DNA from: Desulfuromonas acetoxidans DSM 684
GTDB taxonomy: Bacteria; Desulfobacterota; Desulfuromonadia; Desulfuromonadales; Desulfuromonadaceae
Assembly: GCF_000167355.1 (NCBI RefSeq)
Contig: NZ_AAEW02000009.1
Coordinates: 105,837 to 169,836, forward strand
Direction of reading: 5' to 3'
DNA length: 64,000 nucleotides
A program made the position numbers and the translations under genes. The notes beneath the pieces are model-generated. The model saw nothing but the letters and a program-made list of their open reading frames with translations, was not told where the DNA came from and searched no databases. Each line of letters begins with the position of its first letter. Within the stretch, counting starts at the first letter, position 1. Positions 53,767 through 62,093 of this stretch are shown here, piece by piece.

Positions 53767-56700
53767 ATGGCTGACGAACTAAAACTGAACACGACCAATG
53801 AAGAGATGATTTCGCAGGCGGCGGAACCTTCTGCTGCTGTTCAAGCAAATCCTGAAGCGGCACAGCCTGAATCAATGATCACCCTCCCTGAACCTGGGAC
53901 GGTTGCTGTGGTTCCCGTACAAGCAGGGCAAGAGGTTCCTGTCGCATTTGACTTGAACGATGTGCAAATGAGTGTTGTCGGTGGCGATCTACAACTTGAT
54001 TTCGGCAACGGAACACTATTGATGCTGGAAGACTTCGCAACGGCTTCGGCAGGTGATAACCCACCGACATTGGTGCTTGGTGATGGAACAATGTTGCCGG
54101 GCGATGCCATTGTGTTTGCTTCGGCGGAGACCGATTTTGCTCCTGCGGCCGGCCCTACTTTAACCAGTGGCGGCGTGGGTGAATATCGTACCGATTTTGG
54201 TGAGGTTATTGAGGGGGTTGATCGTCTTGGAGTGCAAGGACCGACCTCTCTAGGGGAAAATCAGGAAACCGTACTCGAAGATACCAGTATTGTGTTGGAT
54301 GAAAATGATCCTCCCGATGCTCTCGATGACACCATTACAATGGCGGAAGACACCACCGCCGTTATTCCCGTGTTGACCAACGATAGTGATCCGGATGGTG
54401 ATCCGTTGACGATCATTGATCTGGGCTCGGCGCAAAACGGTACGGTGACTCTCAATGACAATGGCAGCGTCACCTACACCCCCAACGAAAACTATAACGG
54501 TGACGACAGCTTCACCTATACCATCAGTGATGGTCAGGGCGGAACTGACACCGCCACTGTGTATATCACCGTAGAACCGGCCAATGATCCCCCTGATGCG
54601 GTTAATGATGCAACGACCACAGACGAAGATACCTCGGTGATCATTCCGGTGCTGAATAATGATACCGATCTGGATGGTGATACGTTAAGCGTTGAAAATG
54701 TCACTCAAGGGCAGAACGGTCAGGTGCAGATTAATGAAGACGGCACGGTGACCTACACCCCGAACGAAAATTTCAACGGAAGTGATACGTTTACTTACAC
54801 CATCACCGATGGTCAGGGTGGGACAGACACCGCAACGGTGACCGTGACGATTGCAGCGGTGAACGATGCGCCGGTCGCTGCTGATGACTTCTATGCCACC
54901 GATGAAGATGTGGCACTGGTCGTCGATGGCAGCATCGATCCAGCGGTCTTGGCCAATGACAACGATCTGGACCTGGATACGCTGACCGTGAACACGACGC
55001 CGATCACTGACGTCAGTAACGGCACGCTGACGTTGAATGGTGACGGCACCTTCACCTACACGCCGGACGCCAACTTTAACGGTAACGACAGCTTCGTTTA
55101 TCAAGTGAGTGATGGTGCCGGTGGCACGGCTCAAGCGACCGCCTACATCACAGTCAATCCGGTGAATGATGCGCCGGTTGCAGCTGATGACTTCTACAAT
55201 ACCAATGAAGATGTGGCGCTGGTTGTTGATGGGACCATCGATCCAACGGTCTTAGCCAACGATAACGATCTGGATCTGGATACGTTGACCGTAAACACGA
55301 CACCGATCACCGATGTGGCCAACGGTACGCTGACTCTAAACGCCGACGGCACGTTCACTTATGCGCCGGACGCTAACTTTAACGGTAATGATAGTTTCGT
55401 TTATCAAGTAAGTGATGGCGCTGGCGGTACAGCTCAAGCGACCGCCTATATTACGGTGATTCCAGTCAATGACGCGCCAGCGGCAGCGGATGACTACTAC
55501 ACAACCGATGAAGATATTACTCTGGAGGTGGATGGTAGTATTGATCCGACCATTCTGGCCAATGACAACGATATTGATCTGGATACCTTGACAGTGAACA
55601 CGACACCGATCACCGATGTGGCCAACGGCTCGTTGACACTGAATGCCGACGGTACCTTCACCTATACGCCGGACGAAAACTTCAGCGGTAATGACAGCTT
55701 CGTCTATCAGATCAGCGATGGTGCGGGTGGCACCGCGCAGGCCACAGTCTATATTGCCGTCAATCCAGTTAATGACGCGCCGGAGGCTGATGATGATTTC
55801 TACAGCACCAATGAGGATGTGGCGCTGGTTGTCGATGGCACCATTGATCCGACGGTGCTGGCCAACGACAATGACCTGGATCTGGATACGTTGACCGTCA
55901 ATACGACACCGCTTACCGATGTGGCCAATGGTACGTTGACACTGAACGCCGACGGCACTTTCACCTATACGCCGGATGCCAACTTTAACGGTAACGACAG
56001 CTTCGTCTATCAGATCAGTGACGGTGCTGGCGGTACAGCTCAAGCGACCGCGTATATCACGGTACTTCCGGTCAACGACGCTCCGGCTGCCGCTGATGAC
56101 TTTTACAGCACCAATGAGGATGTGGCGCTGGTCGTCGATGGCACCATCGATCCAACGGTACTTGCTAACGACAATGACCTGGATCTGGATACGTTGACCG
56201 TCAATACCACACCGCTTACCGATGTGGCCAATGGTACGTTGACTCTGAACGCCGACGGCACGTTCACCTATACGCCGGATGCCAACTTTAACGGTAACGA
56301 CAGCTTCGTCTATCAGATCAGTGACGGTGCTGGCGGGACCGCCCAAGCGACCGCCTACATTACGGTCGTGCCAGTAAACGATGCGCCTGTGGCTGCCGAT
56401 GACTTCTACAGCACCAATGAAGATGTGGCATTGGTGGTTGATGGCACCATTGATCCAACGGTCTTAGCCAACGACAACGATCTGGACCTGGATACGCTGA
56501 CCGTCAATACCACACCGCTTACCGATGTGGCGAATGGTAGTTTGGTTCTCAACGCTGATGGCACCTTCACCTATACGCCGGATGCCAACTTCAACGGTAA
56601 CGACAGTTTCGTCTATCAGATCAGTGATGGTGCTGGCGGCACCGCCCAGGCGACCGCGTATATCACGGTGATTCCGGTCAACGATGCGCCGGTCGCAGTG

Positions 56701-59484
56701 GCGGACAATAATACCATCACCGAGCTGGCCGATGATATCATCACGGACAACGAGGTGACCGGTAATGTTCTCACCGGAGCCAGCAGTGGCGGCACGGATA
56801 GCATTGACGATAACGACCCGTCCGGTGACAGCCTGTTTGCCGATTTCTTCGTGGTATCTGTCGATGGGACTCCGGTCGGTGACGGAGCCACTGATGTCAC
56901 CATCGTCGGTGACTATGGTACGCTGACCATCAGCGGTGACGGCAGCTATACCTATGAGCTGGATGATGCCAACACGACTGTCCAGGCGCTGAATACCGAC
57001 AGTACACCGCTCAGCGACGTGTTCAGCTACATCATGAACGATGGTGACGGTGGCACGGACGGCGCTGATCTGACCATCACCGTTAACGGCACCAACGACA
57101 GTCCGATTGCGGTTGCCGACAATAATGTGATCACCGAACTGGCTGATGACATCGTGACGGACAACGAGGTCACTGGTAACGTTCTCACCGGAGCTAGCAG
57201 TGGCGGCACAGACAGCATTGACGACAACGATCCGTCGGGTGATAGCCTGTTTGGCGACTTCTTCGTGGCTTCCGTGGACGGTACGAACGTGGGTGACGCA
57301 GCCACTGATGTGACCATCATCGGTGATTACGGGACACTGACCATCAGCGGTGACGGCAGCTATACCTATGAGCTGGATGATGCCAACACGACTGTCCAGG
57401 CGCTGAATACCGACAGTACACCACTCAGCGACGTGTTCAGCTACACCTTGAACGACGGTGACGGCGGCACGGACAGCGCAAATCTGACCATCACCATTAA
57501 CGGCACCGATGATGCGGCAACATTGACGGCAGCAACAAATACCACGGTTTCCGAAGAGGGACTCACCTATGGCAATTTGGATACCCTGCCAGATGGCTAT
57601 ACCTTGTTGCCGGATGACGATCCGCTCAATAACCCGAACGACAACACCAATCTGGTTGTTAATTCAGGTAGCTTTACTTTGACGGATGTGGACAGCCAAT
57701 ACACCATGGACAGCATCAGTCTGGCGACGGATGCAACAGTGAAAACCGCCGATGGTGTTGATATCACCTTTAACTGGGTTGATGGTGACAATGCCCTGAT
57801 TGGTAGCCGTGATGACAATGGTGATGAAGTGATTCGCATCAGTGTTCAAAGTGTTACTCCGAATCTTGACAACTATGAGGTTGCCTATCAGGTGACGCTC
57901 AGTGAAGCGATTGAACACCCGTTTGTCGGTGACGGCAGTGGTGTCGCCTATGATGAGAGTAGCGCGACCGAGGATGATGAAGATGAACTGTCACTGTTCA
58001 TTGATGTCACCGCAGGCGACACAACCTTCACGGATGCGTTTAGCGTGACTGTGGAGGATGACAGCCCGCTGAACATTATGCCGGATGCTGCAGAGTTGCC
58101 GAACCTGCCGCTCGGCACATTTACAGGTAATCTGGATTTCGACGGCCAGATTGAAGACAATATCGGTGCCGACCAGCCAGGAAGCGTACAGTTCCCGGTT
58201 GCTCTGGAAGCTCTCACCGATACCGGTTTGACCTCCGGCGGTTTGAATATTAACTACGATGTTTCTGCGGATGGCCAGACCCTGACCGCTTACACGGTGG
58301 CCGGCACGGTATTCACCATCGCCCTCAATGTTGACGGGGCTGGTAGTGATCAGTACACCATCAACATGATCGGCACGGTGGATGGTGGTGCAACATCGAT
58401 CGATTTCAATGCCGGTGGCTACAATTTCGTCGGTGGTAACGGTGCCTGGGCTGGTTTCTCAACCGAGGCCGATGATAACAGCCTTGATCTGTTACTGACG
58501 CCGATCGGTGCCGGCACGGTCAACACCAATGCCAACGAAGGTGGGGTTGGTGGCGGTAACTCGGTTGGTCCGGGTGAGGCCATACGCGCCGACTTTGTTG
58601 TCGATCTCACCGGTGATCCTAAAGGGACGCCTTATACCGATGCCGCCAATCAGGACCATGTGTTTGACAGTCATTATGAGGTCAATGGCGCGTCCGCCCT
58701 GTTTACCCACACGGCTGGCAGTACCGTCCTGATCAAGGCCTACGATGATGCCGATGGTAATGACGTTGGTGATGGTGTTCAGGATGACATTACCGCCATT
58801 GGTATCAGTTATGGCGGTGAAGAGATCTTCGTCTCCTCGGCACTCGGCAACAGTCAAACCGTGACACTGGATGGTAATGATTTTGATGTTACGTTTGATG
58901 GCTCAGACGTTCAGGTTGCCGGTGTTTTTGAAGGTGTGGCCTTGTCAGCATTCACCGCAGATGGCTATAACAGCATCGAGTTCTGGCATGATGGCGGAGA
59001 GACATTTAAAATTGGTGACTTCGGGACGACGGTCACCGAGCCTGGCCAGTCGGTTGAATTCTCTGTGCCGCTGGATATCTACGATGCTGACGGCGATATG
59101 GCTGCCGGAACCATTGATGTTGTTTTGACACCGGACAGTGATATTGGAACAGCCAGTACTCTCCAGGCACTGATGGTCGAAGACCCGATGATTTACGAAT
59201 TCAGTGCCAACGGCGGCGAAGGTGATCTGGTGATTGACGGTTTCGATGTCAATCAGGATGTCATCCGACTCACCGATGTTCTTGATCTCGATACAGATGG
59301 GAGTCTGGACAGTGGTGATGTTTCGGTTGGTGTTTTTGCCGATGGCAATGATCTGGTACTGACCATCAGCGGTCAGGATGGCGTTGATACCAATGTCACT
59401 CTGGCTGATGTCGGCTCTTACCAGGGCGTTGACAGTCTGGACAGCCTCGCTCAGGCTGGATTCCAAGTGGAGTACAGTAGCTGA
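53767..59484 (+). CDS. Giant type I-secreted adhesin, LapA/BapA-like
   Basis: 1,905 residues from ATG 53767 (AGGAGGATGTC upstream), very acidic. Residues 1-125 form a LapA-like retention module and PAAG (126-129) is a candidate LapG cleavage site. Then two cadherin-like repeats (about 181-367, with PNENYNGDDSFTYTISDG), six near-identical 101-residue repeats (368-973) and two 138-residue VCBS-type repeats (974-1249). A T1SS-143-like region follows (about 1430-1800) and then an acidic C-terminal secretion region ending in VEYSS. No GGxGxDxxx RTX nonapeptides are obvious. It should be exported by the adjacent type I system and displayed at the cell surface for attachment. The start codon 96 nt upstream lacks a good ribosome site. 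Confidence 0.9.
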   Translation: MADELKLNTTNEEMISQAAEPSAAVQANPEAAQPESMITLPEPGTVAVVPVQAGQEVPVAFDLNDVQMSVVGGDLQLDFGNGTLLMLEDFATASAGDNPPTLVLGDGTMLPGDAIVFASAETDFAPAAGPTLTSGGVGEYRTDFGEVIEGVDRLGVQGPTSLGENQETVLEDTSIVLDENDPPDALDDTITMAEDTTAVIPVLTNDSDPDGDPLTIIDLGSAQNGTVTLNDNGSVTYTPNENYNGDDSFTYTISDGQGGTDTATVYITVEPANDPPDAVNDATTTDEDTSVIIPVLNNDTDLDGDTLSVENVTQGQNGQVQINEDGTVTYTPNENFNGSDTFTYTITDGQGGTDTATVTVTIAAVNDAPVAADDFYATDEDVALVVDGSIDPAVLANDNDLDLDTLTVNTTPITDVSNGTLTLNGDGTFTYTPDANFNGNDSFVYQVSDGAGGTAQATAYITVNPVNDAPVAADDFYNTNEDVALVVDGTIDPTVLANDNDLDLDTLTVNTTPITDVANGTLTLNADGTFTYAPDANFNGNDSFVYQVSDGAGGTAQATAYITVIPVNDAPAAADDYYTTDEDITLEVDGSIDPTILANDNDIDLDTLTVNTTPITDVANGSLTLNADGTFTYTPDENFSGNDSFVYQISDGAGGTAQATVYIAVNPVNDAPEADDDFYSTNEDVALVVDGTIDPTVLANDNDLDLDTLTVNTTPLTDVANGTLTLNADGTFTYTPDANFNGNDSFVYQISDGAGGTAQATAYITVLPVNDAPAAADDFYSTNEDVALVVDGTIDPTVLANDNDLDLDTLTVNTTPLTDVANGTLTLNADGTFTYTPDANFNGNDSFVYQISDGAGGTAQATAYITVVPVNDAPVAADDFYSTNEDVALVVDGTIDPTVLANDNDLDLDTLTVNTTPLTDVANGSLVLNADGTFTYTPDANFNGNDSFVYQISDGAGGTAQATAYITVIPVNDAPVAVADNNTITELADDIITDNEVTGNVLTGASSGGTDSIDDNDPSGDSLFADFFVVSVDGTPVGDGATDVTIVGDYGTLTISGDGSYTYELDDANTTVQALNTDSTPLSDVFSYIMNDGDGGTDGADLTITVNGTNDSPIAVADNNVITELADDIVTDNEVTGNVLTGASSGGTDSIDDNDPSGDSLFGDFFVASVDGTNVGDAATDVTIIGDYGTLTISGDGSYTYELDDANTTVQALNTDSTPLSDVFSYTLNDGDGGTDSANLTITINGTDDAATLTAATNTTVSEEGLTYGNLDTLPDGYTLLPDDDPLNNPNDNTNLVVNSGSFTLTDVDSQYTMDSISLATDATVKTADGVDITFNWVDGDNALIGSRDDNGDEVIRISVQSVTPNLDNYEVAYQVTLSEAIEHPFVGDGSGVAYDESSATEDDEDELSLFIDVTAGDTTFTDAFSVTVEDDSPLNIMPDAAELPNLPLGTFTGNLDFDGQIEDNIGADQPGSVQFPVALEALTDTGLTSGGLNINYDVSADGQTLTAYTVAGTVFTIALNVDGAGSDQYTINMIGTVDGGATSIDFNAGGYNFVGGNGAWAGFSTEADDNSLDLLLTPIGAGTVNTNANEGGVGGGNSVGPGEAIRADFVVDLTGDPKGTPYTDAANQDHVFDSHYEVNGASALFTHTAGSTVLIKAYDDADGNDVGDGVQDDITAIGISYGGEEIFVSSALGNSQTVTLDGNDFDVTFDGSDVQVAGVFEGVALSAFTADGYNSIEFWHDGGETFKIGDFGTTVTEPGQSVEFSVPLDIYDADGDMAAGTIDVVLTPDSDIGTASTLQALMVEDPMIYEFSANGGEGDLVIDGFDVNQDVIRLTDVLDLDTDGSLDSGDVSVGVFADGNDLVLTISGQDGVDTNVTLADVGSYQGVDSLDSLAQAGFQVEYSS
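54142..54153 (+). other. Codons for the candidate LapG cleavage site PAAG
   Basis: Encodes Pro-Ala-Ala-Gly at residues 126-129, within FAPAAGPTLTSGG. LapG proteases cut between the two alanines of TAAG/PAAG/AAAG-type motifs just after the N-terminal retention module, which is the position seen here. Confidence 0.7.
54868..56685 (+). repeat. Six tandem 303-bp repeats within the adhesin gene
   Basis: Unit starts at 54868, 55171, 55474, 55777, 56080 and 56383. Each codes for 101 residues with the order DDFYSTNEDVALVVDG, NDNDLDLDTLTVNTT, DGTFTYTPDANFNGNDSF and VYQISDGAGGTAQA. Units 4, 5 and 6 are the closest at DNA level; unit 3 is the most diverged. Confidence 0.93.
56686..57513 (+). repeat. 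Two tandem 414-bp VCBS-type repeats
   Basis: Units 56686-57099 and 57100-57513. Both contain ADNN-ITELADDI, GNVLTGASSGGTDSIDDND and DYGTLTISGDGSYTYELDD. Confidence 0.9.
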
Positions 59485-59503
59485 TCTTCTCAACCCTCAA
59501 TCA

Positions 59504-59533
59504 AAAAGCCCCGCATTTTGCGGGGCTTTTTTT
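59504..59533. terminator. Bidirectional terminator between the adhesin gene and the small UGA-containing ORF
   Basis: AAAAGCCCCGCA and TGCGGGGCTTTT form a 12-bp stem with a TTT loop, with T-runs in both directions. Confidence 0.9.
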
Positions 59534-59690
59534 ATTCTTCTTCAGATTCAGACGGGTCTTTTTTCTTGTCCTTCCGCACGGGAAGGTCGCACTGCTGTGG
59601 ACCTCAGCCCATACCGATTTTAGGAAATACCCAGCGGTTGAGAACAAACCAGATCGCCACAATGCCCAACAGAGGCCAGATGGAATCCAT
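59532..59690 (-). CDS. Candidate 52-residue membrane selenoprotein (in-frame UGA at codon 29)
   Basis: ATG 59690 follows AGGAG. The frame gives a short membrane helix (IWPLLGIVAIWFVLNRW), then VFPKIGMG, TGA at 59606-59604, then GPQQCDLPVRKDKKKDPSES and an acidic end before TAA at 59534-59532. The part after TGA looks coded: a Cys five residues on, then a charged tail, ending at a terminator. A 6-bp stem CCTTCC/GGAAGG (59570-59586, loop CGTGC) begins 17 nt after the UGA, with its loop 23 nt away and G as second loop base, as in bacterial SECIS elements. If UGA is a stop, the product is only 28 residues. It is the last gene of the TRAP/usp operon direction. Confidence 0.55.
59570..59586 (-). 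promoter_or_regulatory. Candidate bacterial SECIS hairpin
   Basis: On the minus strand CCTTCC, loop CGTGC, GGAAGG. The distance from UGA (59606-59604) to the apical loop is 23 nt, in the range known for bacterial SECIS (about 16-37 nt), with a G among the first two loop bases. Confidence 0.5.
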
Positions 59691-59735
59691 TATTAAGTGC
59701 TCCTATTCTTTCGGGCTCGTTGATAGTTAGAGCCT

Positions 59736-60161
59736 TTAGAATAGCAGGACTGGGCATTTTACGCCATGCAAAACGTGATTGGATACCGAGCCGAACAGCA
59801 CATCGCGGATTTCGCCGCTGGAATGGCGGCCAATGATCACCAGCGAGAAATTCTCTTCATTGGCTATCCGGCAGATGGTATCACGTGGTGAGCCGGTTTC
59901 CATCCGGGCAATGATCTCCAGCCCGGCGTTCTGCAGCAGCGTGGTTTGCTCCGCAAGAAACTTTTCGCCGGTTTTGGTGGCGTATTGACGCACCATATCA
60001 ATCTGAAAGTCAGGAATCATACGGTAATCCATCTTGTCGAGATTGACGACGTGCAGCAGGGTGATCGGCGTGTTGAATTGATCTTTATGGTCGATCAAAG
60101 CCTGAACCGTCGCTTTACTTGTCACGCCATCACAGATAGGAACGAGAATTTTAAACGACAT
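59736..60161 (-). CDS. UspA-family protein of the TRAP operon (TeaD-like)
   Basis: 141 residues: KILVPICDGVTSKATVQAL at the start, ITLLHVVNLDKMDY, and the ATP-loop type VIIGRHSSGEIRDVLFGSVSNHVLHGVKCPVLL, with G-x2-G/S-x9-G(S) largely kept. TRAP operons often carry such a gene; in Halomonas the equivalent TeaD modulates uptake. TGGAGATCGTT precedes ATG. It lies 27 nt after dctM. Confidence 0.85.
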   Translation of the reverse strand: MSFKILVPICDGVTSKATVQALIDHKDQFNTPITLLHVVNLDKMDYRMIPDFQIDMVRQYATKTGEKFLAEQTTLLQNAGLEIIARMETGSPRDTICRIANEENFSLVIIGRHSSGEIRDVLFGSVSNHVLHGVKCPVLLF

Positions 60162-60188
60162 AACGATCTCCAGAAAAGGGAAAGCGGA

Positions 60189-61484
60189 CTATTGCCCGTA
60201 ACCGAACACCAATCGTGGCAGCAGGAGCACCGGATCGGGCCAGAACGTTAACAGTAGCAGAATTGCAATCTGAATCGCCAGAAAAGGCAAGACGGCTCGC
60301 GCCACATACAGCATGCTGCGATTGGCCACCGCACCGGAGATAAACAGGCTGACCCCTAATGGCGGTGTGCAGTAGCCGATGCCAAGGTTCAGCGTCATGA
60401 TCAGGCCGAAATGCAGGGTGTCGATGCCGAACTGGTTGAGCAATGGCAGAAAGATCGGGGTGAGGATGATGGTGGCGGAGATGATATCCATGAACATGCC
60501 GACGAACAGCAGCAACACATTGACAACCAGCAGAAACGACCAGGGCGAATCAAAGTTACTCACCGCTGCCTGGGCAATTTGATCGGGAATCTGTTCAAAG
60601 GTGAGATATTCGCCAAACACCGACGCACCGGCAACAATGATCAGCAATGTTGATGAAGTCACCGCAGATGACACCACGACTTTTTTGATGTCTCGTATCT
60701 TCATGTCGCGATGAATGGCCAGCTCGACGATAAAGGCATACACGCAGGCGACGATCGCCGCTTCATTGGCGGTAAAAATCCCGGAATAAATGCCGCCGAA
60801 GATAATTACTGGCAGCATCAGAGCCCAAATGCTCTGGCGCAGCACCGAGACCACCTCTTTAAACTGCGGACGCGGACGCCGAGCCATGCCGTGGCGACGG
60901 CATGCCCACCAGGCATAAAATGACATGGCCGCCATGATCAGAAATCCGGGGATGAAGCCGGTTAGAAACAGGGCTTCAAGAGAATCCGTCGTGATCATGG
61001 CATAGAGGATCATGGCGATGGACGGTGGAATGATCACGCCGAGAATTGGTGCTGTGGTCATGACTCCAATGCTGAATTGCTCATCGTAGCCGTGATCAAT
61101 CAATGCCGGAATCATGAAGCCGCCGATGGCCACCACCGTGGCAACGGTCGAACCGGAAATGGCACCAAAGAAGCCGCAGGCGAGAATGCCGGCCATGGCC
61201 AGGCCGCCGGGTAAAAAGCCAACCAGTACGTCAGCGGTTTTGATCAGTTTTTCAACAATGCTGCCCGTGGTCATAATGTTGCCGCACAGCACGAAAAATA
61301 GCACCACGATCAGGGCGAATTTGTCCATGCTGCGGTAAAGGATCTCAATAACGATCTGCGGATCGATGCCGACAATCAGGGTCAGCCCTGCCAGACCGGT
61401 AAAGAACAGTGCCATGAACACCGGAACTGTGGCCGCCATGGCACCGAGAAGCAGCGCCATTATCATCAGTTGCATGCTATCCAT
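60189..61484 (-). CDS. dctM: TRAP transporter large permease subunit (DctM)
   Basis: 431 residues with about 12 hydrophobic helices. DctM-family motifs: ALFFTGLAGLTLIVGIDP, the PGGLAMAGILACGFFGAISG block, ATVVAIGGFMIPAL, and TPPLGVSLFISGAVA near the end. ATG 61484 has AGGAGG 7 nt upstream and overlaps the end of dctQ by 8 nt. It forms the sodium-coupled channel of a tripartite uptake system for an organic acid or similar substrate. Confidence 0.93.
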   Translation of the reverse strand: MDSMQLMIMALLLGAMAATVPVFMALFFTGLAGLTLIVGIDPQIVIEILYRSMDKFALIVVLFFVLCGNIMTTGSIVEKLIKTADVLVGFLPGGLAMAGILACGFFGAISGSTVATVVAIGGFMIPALIDHGYDEQFSIGVMTTAPILGVIIPPSIAMILYAMITTDSLEALFLTGFIPGFLIMAAMSFYAWWACRRHGMARRPRPQFKEVVSVLRQSIWALMLPVIIFGGIYSGIFTANEAAIVACVYAFIVELAIHRDMKIRDIKKVVVSSAVTSSTLLIIVAGASVFGEYLTFEQIPDQIAQAAVSNFDSPWSFLLVVNVLLLFVGMFMDIISATIILTPIFLPLLNQFGIDTLHFGLIMTLNLGIGYCTPPLGVSLFISGAVANRSMLYVARAVLPFLAIQIAILLLLTFWPDPVLLLPRLVFGYGQ

Positions 61485-61995
61485 TGGCGGCCTCCTGGGT
61501 GTCGTCGCCGGACAGGTTGAAGACATCCTCGGTCAGCAACATGACGGTGCGAATGAACATCATCACCCCGACAATGGGCAGTATTGCGTAAAAGTACCAC
61601 TCGGGGATCTGCAACGTTGCCGTGGTGGCGAATTCGTCGGCGCGAACTTCGACCATCATCTTCCAGCCCAGCCAGGTCAACATACCGGAAAAAACCAGCA
61701 CTGACAGATGGTTGATAACATTGAAGAATTTGCGTGACACCGGAATGATCTGCGGGACAGCATCGATCCGGATCAGTGCGCGTTGTTTGATGGCCGCGCT
61801 GCAGCCGATGTAGGTGCAGAAGAAAATCGCTTTGCGGATCACTTCATCCGACCAATACAGGCTGTAAGGCGTGGCTTTACGCAAAATGATGTTGAGAAGT
61901 CCGGAAAGCAAAGCCACGGCCACGACAATCAGTAGTGACCAATCCTCGACAAACGAGAACGCGGCATCAATACGGCGGAAAAGTTTTTTTAGCAT
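61477..61995 (-). CDS. dctQ: TRAP transporter small permease subunit (DctQ)
   Basis: 172 residues with four helices: WSLLIVVAVALLSGLLNIIL, YWSDEVIRKAIFFCTYIG (the YW.DE motif of DctQ), the VINHLSVLVFSGMLTWLG segment and WYFYAILPIVGVMMFI. ATG 61995 is chosen; a TTG at 62040 would start in the T-tract of a terminator hairpin, so it is unlikely. Confidence 0.9.
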   Translation of the reverse strand: MLKKLFRRIDAAFSFVEDWSLLIVVAVALLSGLLNIILRKATPYSLYWSDEVIRKAIFFCTYIGCSAAIKQRALIRIDAVPQIIPVSRKFFNVINHLSVLVFSGMLTWLGWKMMVEVRADEFATTATLQIPEWYFYAILPIVGVMMFIRTVMLLTEDVFNLSGDDTQEAANG

Positions 61996-62041
61996 AAGGT
62001 TGTCCCGCAACGGTGAGGGTGATGAGTCAGGGCGCAACAAA

Positions 62042-62069
62042 AACGGCCGGAGGGAGTCCTCCGGCCGTT
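62042..62069 (-). terminator. Intra-operon hairpin between dctP and dctQ
   Basis: AACGGCCGGAGG/CCTCCGGCCGTT, 12-bp stem with a 4-nt loop, followed on the minus strand by TTTTTGTTG. Such a partial terminator would leave the binding-protein transcript in excess over the permease transcripts. Confidence 0.8.
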
Positions 62070-62093
62070 GGGCTGTTCGTTATGCGTTGGAGC

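Noticed and set aside
55336..56346. Long open frame of 336 codons antisense to the adhesin repeats
   Set aside because: It follows the 303-bp period of the coding strand exactly and has a composition typical of an antisense shadow. No ribosome site or independent support.
53767..59484. RTX nonapeptide repeats in the adhesin
   Set aside because: No run of GGxGxDxxx was found. The protein has cadherin-like, VCBS-like and T1SS-143-like segments instead.
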